Source: a virus
Length of the DNA stretch: 29,173 bases
Direction: 5' to 3' (one strand)
IMG/VR virus record: IMGVR_UViG_3300005838_000046
Location: 1-29,173 of that record
The first letter of the stretch is position 1, and each line of letters starts with the position of its first letter. A program made the position numbers and the translations under genes. Below the pieces are notes generated by a model, which made no database searches, had not been told where the DNA came from, and worked only from the letters and a program-made list of their open reading frames with translations. Shown in pieces: positions 5,584 through 11,387 of the stretch.

Positions 5584-6375
5584 TTATAATCCTAAGATAT
5601 TAACCATGACTTTTAGTTGTGCCATTGCAACGCCATACCAGTTCTCTGCCAATGCCTTCCACTCATCTCTGTCGTTTGTGATGGTGGTTATTTCATTTGC
5701 TAGGCTCGTATTGTTTGCCTGTAGTGCCAACACTTTGTTGTCCAGTTCTGTTGTGTCAACTGTTACGACTTGTTGTTGTACTTGCAACAAAGTTACGTTT
5801 GCGTTAAGCAACTCAATTTCCGTTCTTTGCTCTGCTATCTTCTCAACTGACTTGTTAAAGTTTGCCGTAACATCTGCAAGTGCTATTTGTAAAGCCTTTG
5901 CGTCAACGTCCCCGTCGTATGTTGCGACATTGTTGATACCAGTGCTTGTAGTTACCACCTCTAAAGGCTTCGCTACTACTGGCTCTGGTGTCGGTTCAAC
6001 GTACACTGGTGCGACATACACTGGTTGTGGTGGTGCTACATAGACTGCTTCGGTATGAATAATGTTATATCCCCCCGTAGCCTCGTCAAATAGATACCAA
6101 CCGTCAGTGTTATCTGCTGTCATGTAATCAGGTAAATTAAATACCAATCCTTCTCCAGCTTCAACTGTATGAGAAAATCCACCACTTAGATTAAACGTGT
6201 GTGTTACACTGCCAGTGTTAATTATTGTAAGTTCCCCCTCTTCCATCATTGTGATTTCAAAAGGAAAAGTGTCAACCGTAACACGATCTGGTGTTTCTGC
6301 ATAAGCAAATCCAATTAGAGTTACAAAGATAACTAGCATAACTACTATTGGTGCTATTGTTGTCATTCCTATCAT
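5584..6375 (-). CDS. Secreted cupredoxin-like domain with Pro-rich linker and coiled coil
   Basis: 263 residues. A hydrophobic signal peptide (about 1-26, possible cleavage after AYA) is followed by a beta-rich domain (30-113) with the cupredoxin-like first-ligand segment NTGSVTHTFNL (53-63). The usual second region has no Cys: there is no cysteine in the mature protein, so a type 1 copper site is not expected. Residues 114-137 are a Pro/Val/Tyr repeat linker (PPQPVYVAPVYVEPTPEP). Residues 150-240 form a long coiled coil, then an amphipathic end, WYGVAMAQLKVMVNILGL. Exported cupredoxin domains are abundant in ammonia-oxidising archaea, so host capture is plausible. It could sit on the infected cell or the virion. 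The ATG three codons downstream is an alternative start. Confidence 0.65.
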   Translation of the reverse strand: MIGMTTIAPIVVMLVIFVTLIGFAYAETPDRVTVDTFPFEITMMEEGELTIINTGSVTHTFNLSGGFSHTVEAGEGLVFNLPDYMTADNTDGWYLFDEATGGYNIIHTEAVYVAPPQPVYVAPVYVEPTPEPVVAKPLEVVTTSTGINNVATYDGDVDAKALQIALADVTANFNKSVEKIAEQRTEIELLNANVTLLQVQQQVVTVDTTELDNKVLALQANNTSLANEITTITNDRDEWKALAENWYGVAMAQLKVMVNILGL

Positions 6376-6415
6376 TACATAGTATGATATATATATCTAA
6401 TATAAACGTATCGAA

Positions 6416-6634
6416 TTAAACATGTATTGGAATGTCATATCTAACTGCTGTCTCTCTCTTATTTTTTCTTGAAACTGTTTTTGGTCTACGTTTACAGCAA
6501 GGACAGTTTTCATTAACTAAGTAAATTTTCTCTATCCATTTGTCGCAACGTCTACATAATACATGTGTTTTGTATGCGTTTCCAAATGGTCTATTATCAG
6601 GTATTCTGTCACATAATCCTTTGCAGCCTTTCAT
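6416..6634 (-). CDS. CPCC zinc-ribbon protein, paralogue 2
   Basis: 72 residues: CKGLC at 4-8, CRRCDKW near 27-33, CPCCKRR near 45-51, then a basic tail. It keeps the C-K-x2-C, C-x2-C and CPCC spacing of the proteins at 4202-4417 and 7340-7537 but lacks the KWEG core, so it is the most divergent of the three. It is monocistronic, with an AT-rich TATA-like sequence about 24 nt upstream. The biochemical role is unknown. Confidence 0.65.
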   Translation of the reverse strand: MKGCKGLCDRIPDNRPFGNAYKTHVLCRRCDKWIEKIYLVNENCPCCKRRPKTVSRKNKRETAVRYDIPIHV

Positions 6635-6676
6635 AAGTAGTTATACTATGTTAGCCTTAATTAAATGTTTGCATAT

Positions 6677-6874
6677 CTAACGCAAATTTTCTAACAGTTC
6701 TTCATCGTATGTATTCATTTCATATCCATTTTCATCTTTGTATTTGCATCTTCTTTCAACTGTTTCTGTCTTATTGTTAAGTTTGAAAGATACATACAAT
6801 AATATCAATCCTACTGGAGTTAGGAATAATGTAAAAGTTAAAAACAAACCTATAAAGAATAAAGGTATATTCAT
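6677..6874 (-). CDS. Small membrane protein
   Basis: 65 residues from MNIPLFFIGLF. One long or two short hydrophobic helices (about 1-32, with a PVG turn) precede a charged cytoplasmic-type tail. I chose the ATG at 6874 because a TATA box (CTATATTAAT complement, 6894-6903) lies about 20 nt upstream. A GTG start at 6943 would add 23 residues but lies upstream of that box. The family is unknown. Confidence 0.55.
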   Translation of the reverse strand: MNIPLFFIGLFLTFTLFLTPVGLILLYVSFKLNNKTETVERRCKYKDENGYEMNTYDEELLENLR

Positions 6875-6943
6875 AATTATGTTATGAACACACCCTATAT
6901 TAATCTTATTATAGGTCGGGACAAATCTTACGTGTTTGTCCAC

Positions 6944-7137
6944 TATCGACCTGATAGAACGCTAGTTACCTAGTAACATATATACATGACACTACTATAT
7001 AAAGTAAACACTAATAACAACCGTTCCCTTATCGAGTTATTATTAGGTGGTTTAAGAGGGCTACCTTATTATTCCCGACTTAACGGTGGGTAATCCCTGA
7101 CAACCAATTATATTAATACACTACCTTATTTATAGGT
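6944..7137. promoter_or_regulatory. Non-coding stretch with a perfect palindrome and TATA-like site
   Basis: No gene is seen in these 194 nt. A 13-bp palindrome GTTACCTAGTAAC (6965-6977) lies about 20 nt downstream, in the minus-strand sense, of a TATA-like TTTATATAG at 6993-7001. It would therefore straddle a predicted transcription start, an operator-like position. It may control a longer transcript of the membrane-protein gene or a small RNA. Confidence 0.4.
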
Positions 7138-7317
7138 TTAACTCTCATCTTCTTCTTCTTTTTCTCTTGCTTCTTTGACAGCGTCTTCGGATAAAAATGT
7201 AAGTTTCCAAAATGTTTTCTTATCATCAGTAGATATTGATGATTTAGGTAGTTTAGCAAATGCCAACTCAAACCATATTAATAGGGTTTTATAGTCGGTT
7301 ACAGTAAAGTCAACCAT
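7138..7317 (-). CDS. 59-residue acidic-tailed protein of unknown function
   Basis: Encodes MVDFTVTDYKTLLIWFELAF... with a hydrophobic, aromatic first half and a C-terminal tail of alternating Lys/Glu (KEAREKEEEDES). An ATTTAAA TATA-like box about 20 nt upstream supports the ATG. The stop of the upstream CPCC gene is only 22 nt away, so it may also be reached by read-through. Not recognised. Confidence 0.6.
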   Translation of the reverse strand: MVDFTVTDYKTLLIWFELAFAKLPKSSISTDDKKTFWKLTFLSEDAVKEAREKEEEDES

Positions 7318-7339
7318 ATAATCTCTTTAAATAGGTAGT

Positions 7340-7537
7340 TTAAATTCTTTTGTATGTACACATTGGTATAGCCCTAGAACGAATTTTGACACGTAATTTG
7401 GTTCCACAGCAAGGACAGTGTATTCCTTCCCATTTTACAAACAATGCACATAATGTACATCTCTTACCACCATGTATATACATTCTATTACCATGTGGTG
7501 CTCTATATCTCTGACATACTCCTTTACAATGATGCAT
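7340..7537 (-). CDS. CPCC zinc-ribbon protein, paralogue 3
   Basis: 65 residues with HCKGVC (3-8), GGKRCTLCALFVKWEGIHCPCCG (about 23-45) and a basic end. It is closest to the protein at 4202-4417 (shared C-x2-C, FVKWEG/FIKWEG and CPCCG). This pattern is one I associate with uncharacterised small proteins of thaumarchaea. A TATA-like TTATATTA lies about 20 nt upstream of the ATG, in a promoter region shared with a divergent plus-strand gene. Confidence 0.75.
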   Translation of the reverse strand: MHHCKGVCQRYRAPHGNRMYIHGGKRCTLCALFVKWEGIHCPCCGTKLRVKIRSRAIPMCTYKRI

Positions 7538-7573
7538 AATAAACTATATATTTGTCGTAATATAAGTGTTATA
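7538..7573. promoter_or_regulatory. Divergent overlapping promoters
   Basis: Only 36 nt separate two divergent start codons. CTATATAT (about 7544-7551) serves the plus-strand gene at 7574, and TTATATTA (complement of about 7558-7565) serves the minus-strand gene at 7537. Each TATA box falls in the other gene's initiation zone, so the two promoters may exclude each other. Confidence 0.5.
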
Positions 7574-7684
7574 ATGGAAGAAAAGTCCTTTAATGAGCCA
7601 AAAGAGGTAAAAAAACCTGTTAAAAAATGCTTGTGTACCCCTGAAATTGGTAAACACCCAAAATGTCCTGAACATAGTCTATAA
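7574..7684 (+). CDS. 36-residue Cys/His microprotein
   Basis: Encodes MEEKSFNEPKEVKKPVKKC followed by LCTPEIGKHPKCPEHSL. The CLC...H...C-x2-H pattern could form one small zinc site. A TATA box 22 nt before the ATG supports a leaderless gene; the longer upstream extension lies inside the divergent gene. This is the first plus-strand gene before the virion block. The function is unknown. Confidence 0.55.
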   Translation: MEEKSFNEPKEVKKPVKKCLCTPEIGKHPKCPEHSL

Positions 7685-7720
7685 CACAATCTGACATAAT
7701 TTTAACAATATTAGACAAAG

Positions 7721-7728
7721 TTTATTAA
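7721..7728 (+). promoter_or_regulatory. TATA box for the portal gene
   Basis: TTTATTAA, 21 nt before the ATG at 7750; start of the virion gene block. Confidence 0.65.
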
Positions 7729-7749
7729 CTAACAAATTACTGATATATC

Positions 7750-9615
7750 ATGGGTATTAGAGATTCTCTTAGTGGATTAAGAAAAGCACTAACCCCAGTA
7801 AACAAAGGATACACTGATGCTACGACTAGACCTAGTATAGCACAACCTTATATGAGTACCGATACAGGTGCCAAACTACCAATTTTCCCATTCCCACTCA
7901 TTATGATCTATGAGTTGGCAGATAACATTGATGCTATTAGAATTCCTATTGAGACACTTAACCGTGAGATGTTTAAGAACGGTTTTGAGATAGTAGAGAG
8001 ATTCAAATACAAATGTGAAAACTGTGCAAAGACATTCCAATATGCACCAAACATTCACGATGAAAGTGAAGACAAAATAGATATGAAAAAAGTACAGTGT
8101 GATTCATGTGGAAGTTATGATATGAGAAGACCTGTACCAGAACACAGAAAGATTCTTGAAGACATTATGAGCAAGCCTGTAAATGGAAACATGCAAAACA
8201 TGGAAGACCTTTCAAGACAGTTGGAAAGGGATTTGGAGATTGCAGATAACGCTTACATGTTATTGTTAAAGAATTATTTTATTGATGATATATCAGGAGA
8301 AATAGATCCACATAAAACTGAGATTAAAGAACTTTTAAGAATTGATCCACCACAAGTTGCAATGATTGCTGACTCTGATGGTAGAATAGGTTATGATGAT
8401 AAGAGACAAAAGATTTGGGTATGTCCTAGATTTGAACACAGAGATAAGAGACAATACACTGACAGATGTGATATATGTAACGCTAAATGCCTAAAGGCAA
8501 TAATTGAAGTAAACTCTGTATATTCTATAGGTATTCCACACCCAAAGAGAGTAATTTACGGTGAAGGTGAAGTTATTTGGAAAGCAGGTAAATACAAACC
8601 AAGTTTAATTTATGGTCTATCTCCTATATTCGCTATATGGAGTAAGGCAATGTCATTGTCACACATGGACGAATATGTCAGAAAATACTTTGATAAAATG
8701 CGACCACCACGAGGATTACTTGTTGTTGCATCAAGAAACTACGAGACATTCAGAAAATCATGGGACGCATTAGAACAAAAAGCAACTGAAGATCCATACA
8801 TGATACACCCACTTATGGTTGAATCTGACAAAGGTGGAAAGAACATGGCTAACTGGATAGACTTTACTGGTTCATTACAAGAGTTACAATTCATTGAAGT
8901 AAGAAAAGAGTTAAGACAAATCATTGGTGCAGTATATGGTGTACTTCCATTATACTACGGAGAGATGGTAGGTGGTTGGTCACAAGAAGGATTACAAGTT
9001 ACAATTACAAACAGAGCAGTTAAATGGGGACAGGATATTTTATACAAATCATTCTTTAAGAAATTTGCAGAAGTCATGGGAGTTGACGATTGGGATCTTA
9101 AACTTGTAGCAGGAGAAGAGAACGACAAACTTTCAGAACTACAAAGAGAAGGTGTAGAGATTGACAACATGGCAAAACTACAACAGATGGGATTCAAAAT
9201 AGAAAGAACCCACACTGGAGAATACAATATATCTAAAGAGGTTCAGGAATATGAAAACGAGGAACTTAAAAACGGTAGAGGCAGGTCAACTGCTGCACCT
9301 GAAGAGGGAAGACAAAACGCACAAGGCGAACATGTTGAAAGTAGACCTTCTGACATGGGAGGAGTTGCACAAGGACACCCTTCATCTGGTAGTGGAACAT
9401 CAATGTCACAAAAGAATTTCCCTAATGGTATAACACCAACTAACTTTGACGTAGTAAAGAAAACATTGCAAACAGCAATGGACTTTGGTTGGAAAAAGAC
9501 AAAGACCGTTGAAGAGTTAAGAAAATATGCAGGTATGACAGTAAGAAATGCAAGAGATATAGTTAACGAAGAGTTTGGTCATATACAAAGATGGGACGAT
9601 GAACAAAATGACTAA
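7750..9615 (+). CDS. Portal protein with zinc-binding insertions
   Basis: 621 residues, the usual portal size or slightly larger. It would form the dodecameric ring at one capsid vertex through which DNA enters and leaves. Portal-like features: N-terminal clip/wing order with DAIRIPIETLNREMF (61-75), the segment RKELRQIIGAVYGVLPLYYG, then the helical WSQEGLQVTITNRAVKWGQ region. Two clusters of cysteines are inserted: CENC...CDSC (89-120) and CPRF...CDICNAKC (225-247), probably two zinc fingers. The tail beyond about residue 500 is Gly/Ser-rich, then ends in a small helical domain. The stop overlaps the next gene. Position before protease and capsid genes fits. The large terminase is not next to it. 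Confidence 0.85.
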   Translation: MGIRDSLSGLRKALTPVNKGYTDATTRPSIAQPYMSTDTGAKLPIFPFPLIMIYELADNIDAIRIPIETLNREMFKNGFEIVERFKYKCENCAKTFQYAPNIHDESEDKIDMKKVQCDSCGSYDMRRPVPEHRKILEDIMSKPVNGNMQNMEDLSRQLERDLEIADNAYMLLLKNYFIDDISGEIDPHKTEIKELLRIDPPQVAMIADSDGRIGYDDKRQKIWVCPRFEHRDKRQYTDRCDICNAKCLKAIIEVNSVYSIGIPHPKRVIYGEGEVIWKAGKYKPSLIYGLSPIFAIWSKAMSLSHMDEYVRKYFDKMRPPRGLLVVASRNYETFRKSWDALEQKATEDPYMIHPLMVESDKGGKNMANWIDFTGSLQELQFIEVRKELRQIIGAVYGVLPLYYGEMVGGWSQEGLQVTITNRAVKWGQDILYKSFFKKFAEVMGVDDWDLKLVAGEENDKLSELQREGVEIDNMAKLQQMGFKIERTHTGEYNISKEVQEYENEELKNGRGRSTAAPEEGRQNAQGEHVESRPSDMGGVAQGHPSSGSGTSMSQKNFPNGITPTNFDVVKKTLQTAMDFGWKKTKTVEELRKYAGMTVRNARDIVNEEFGHIQRWDDEQND

Positions 9616-9820
9616 AAAGTTCCATAAATGTGACGACAGTTGTAAACACCCAGATGAAAAGCCTAAAGTTGCAAAACCTAAAGTTGCAAAACCTAAAAAA
9701 TTAGATGAATGGGATATATATTTAGGACGTATTGTTGATTTGTTAGATATTAAAAAAGACAACAGGTCACTTGGAATACTAATGGAGTGTTTAAGAAACA
9801 TGGAGAATAGGGACAAATAG
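9608..9820 (+). CDS. Small protein with KPKVA repeats, after portal
   Basis: 70 residues from MTKKFHKCDDSCKHPDEK. A short Cys/His start (C-x3-C-x-H), then a KPKVAKPKVAKPKK segment, then a helical part with LGRIVDLLDIKKD. The start overlaps the portal stop by 8 nt; an ATG three codons upstream (9599) is equally possible. Its stop overlaps the next start (TAGTG). The repeat comes from a 15-bp tandem duplication. The role is unknown; position suggests a virion or packaging accessory. Confidence 0.65.
   Translation: MTKKFHKCDDSCKHPDEKPKVAKPKVAKPKKLDEWDIYLGRIVDLLDIKKDNRSLGILMECLRNMENRDK
9662..9691 (+). repeat. Two perfect 15-bp tandem copies
   Basis: CCTAAAGTTGCAAAA occurs at 9662-9676 and 9677-9691 and encodes repeated KPKVA inside a small gene; a partial third copy follows. 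Confidence 0.85.
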
Positions 9821-10266
9821 TGGCAGAAAAAGTTAAAATAGACTCTGGACAAACAAAAATTGGTAGTAAAATTGTAGATATACATCAAAAAAATGAATAT
9901 ACAAGAGTGAACAACTATAAAGAAGGAATGTGTTTTAGTTGCTTTGGTAACGGTATTCCAGTAGGTGCAGGTGTAAACGACATTTGTGGTGACTGTGCAG
10001 GTAAAAAAGGCAGAGAAACCATTCTAGTCCCAATTAAAGAGATTGTTTATGGCATGTGTCATTTCTGTGGAGAATATAAACATGGCATGGAACAAATAAA
10101 CGCAAGACTTTGTCAAAAGTGTCACAGAAAGGTTTCAAATATAATGAAATCATACAATGCAAAAGGTGGAATGTTTGAAGTTGATCCGTTTTGGAAGAGT
10201 ATGAGAAGAAAACACGGAAAAGACTGGCAACACATACTGGGTAAAAATTTAGGTAACAAACGTTAG
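9820..10266 (+). CDS. Protein with two four-cysteine zinc ribbons
   Basis: 148 residues, GTG start in a TAGTG overlap. The first ribbon is CFSC...CGDC (38-59) and the second CHFC...CQKC (80-101), each C-x2-C plus C-x2-C, followed by a basic helical tail with MRRKHGKDWQHILG. Two adjacent treble-clef or ribbon modules plus a basic tail suggest nucleic-acid or protein binding. Its stop overlaps the convergent stop of the minus-strand gene at 10263. It may be a packaging or late-transcription factor; no family is recognised. Confidence 0.65.
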   Translation: MAEKVKIDSGQTKIGSKIVDIHQKNEYTRVNNYKEGMCFSCFGNGIPVGAGVNDICGDCAGKKGRETILVPIKEIVYGMCHFCGEYKHGMEQINARLCQKCHRKVSNIMKSYNAKGGMFEVDPFWKSMRRKHGKDWQHILGKNLGNKR

Positions 10267-10700
10267 TTTTTTAACACAAAATTTATTCTATTATTTTCAA
10301 AATCATAATATCTGTTGTCATAATCAACCATTCTAGTTTCCATATTATTACCATCGTTAATATATTTGTCAACTCTCCATCTAAGTTCTGGTTTTCTTAA
10401 AAATCTTGGAAATATATCAATAAACATCTTTTTAGGGTTAAATTTGATCTTATCATGCAATATAAGCTTAGTTTCATCAGTTATGTACTCTTCTACAGTT
10501 GCATTTCTAAAATGAACCAAAGATTTTTGCAAATATGGCTTTTCTATGAGGTCATTTGTGTCAGTTACCACCCATAATTTAGTTTTTTGATGGATATACA
10601 TGTCTATTATCTTAATTGTTTTGAATTTTTCATTGAAATTATCCTTGTTAAATAACTCAAATTCTTCATAATTATTGTATAAATATATGGAAGAAGCCAT
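10263..10700 (-). CDS. Lone minus-strand gene inside the virion block, unknown
   Basis: 145 residues from MASSIYLYNNYEEF. Soluble, rich in aromatic and charged residues, alpha/beta by eye, without cysteine pairs. The ATG at 10700 is chosen because a TTTATTAA box (10722-10729) lies 21 nt upstream; in-frame ATGs 3 and 6 codons earlier are possible. Its stop codon overlaps the stop of the convergent gene. An independently promoted, opposite gene in a late block is typical of a moron or superinfection-control gene. No family is recognised. Confidence 0.65.
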   Translation of the reverse strand: MASSIYLYNNYEEFELFNKDNFNEKFKTIKIIDMYIHQKTKLWVVTDTNDLIEKPYLQKSLVHFRNATVEEYITDETKLILHDKIKFNPKKMFIDIFPRFLRKPELRWRVDKYINDGNNMETRMVDYDNRYYDFENNRINFVLKN

Positions 10701-10721
10701 AATATTCATATATATCACCCA

Positions 10722-10757
10722 TTAATAAATCAACCGATATAAATAAAAAGCATAAAT
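10722..10757. promoter_or_regulatory. Divergent promoter region
   Basis: Holds TTTATTAA for the minus gene (complement of 10722-10729) and TATAAATA (about 10738-10745) or CATAAATA (about 10751) for the plus gene at 10771. Confidence 0.5.
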
Positions 10758-10770
10758 ATTATTAATTAAT

Positions 10771-11019
10771 ATGCTTGAATTGTTAGATTCAATATATGAA
10801 GAAGTAGTTATGGCTATTGCTCTTGGTACAGGGGCAGCAGTAGTCACATATTTTAAAAAAGTACAAAAAACACAGAAAAGTCTATGTGAGACAGTAGAAA
10901 GATTACAAAAAACCATTATTATTTTAGCTAAAGCAGTTGATAGGCAGTCAAATAGATTACACCCAGAAGAGGCAAAATCAGATCTTGACGACCTAGTCAA
11001 GGAATTACTCGACAAATGA
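10771..11019 (+). CDS. Membrane-anchored coiled-coil protein
   Basis: 82 residues. An N-terminal amphipathic part, one hydrophobic helix (about 13-29, AIALGTGAAVVTYF) and then a long heptad-type helix to the end with an acidic terminus. The single helix plus coiled coil followed by a gene for a second small membrane protein resembles holin/partner pairs, but archaeal lysis genes are poorly known. The ATG follows TATA-like sequences by about 20-25 nt. Confidence 0.6.
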   Translation: MLELLDSIYEEVVMAIALGTGAAVVTYFKKVQKTQKSLCETVERLQKTIIILAKAVDRQSNRLHPEEAKSDLDDLVKELLDK

Positions 11020-11057
11020 GTAGTAATAGTTAAATATAGATGGATTGTCTTTCATTT

Positions 11058-11324
11058 ATGGTAGATCCATTACTCGTGGTAGTAATCGCAACAGTATCTG
11101 GTGCAATCTTAAACACCATAAGAGGATTTCTAGGTTCTGAAAGTTCCTATGATATTAAGAAATTCTTTGGTGCAGTAATTGTTTCAGGCTTTGCAGGTAT
11201 TGCTATAGCACAAACAATAGGATTATCAGGCATAGACACATTAGGTCTAGCATTGATAGGTCTTACAGCAGGTTTCTCTGTAGATTATGCTGTTTCAAAA
11301 GCCAAAAAATTAACAGAGGACTAA
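11058..11324 (+). CDS. Small multi-helix membrane protein, holin candidate
   Basis: 88 residues from MVDPLLVVVIATVSG. Three hydrophobic segments: about 4-23, 37-57 and 60-78, with Gly-rich turns, and a charged end (SKAKKLTED). Size and topology match class I holins, which make membrane lesions at the end of infection; this is topology only. I chose the ATG at 11058 rather than 11040 because TTAAATATA (11030-11038) lies 19 nt upstream of it. An oligo-T terminator follows. Confidence 0.6.
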   Translation: MVDPLLVVVIATVSGAILNTIRGFLGSESSYDIKKFFGAVIVSGFAGIAIAQTIGLSGIDTLGLALIGLTAGFSVDYAVSKAKKLTED

Positions 11325-11335
11325 AAAACCTCTAG

Positions 11336-11348
11336 TTTTTACTTTTTT
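11336..11348 (+). terminator. Oligo-T terminator
   Basis: TTTTTACTTTTTT, identical to the run after the capsid gene (16060-16072), directly after the membrane-protein gene. Confidence 0.55.
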
Positions 11349-11357
11349 ATCATAATA

Positions 11358-11365
11358 TTTATTAA
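11358..11365 (+). promoter_or_regulatory. TATA box for the protease gene
   Basis: TTTATTAA, 22 nt before the ATG at 11388. Confidence 0.65.
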
Positions 11366-11387
11366 CCTTGTTACGTTCAATTTATAT

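Noticed and set aside
7020-7120. Possible hairpin RNA with AGGT/ACCT arms
   Set aside because: Only four base pairs match before mismatches; not enough for an RNA call.
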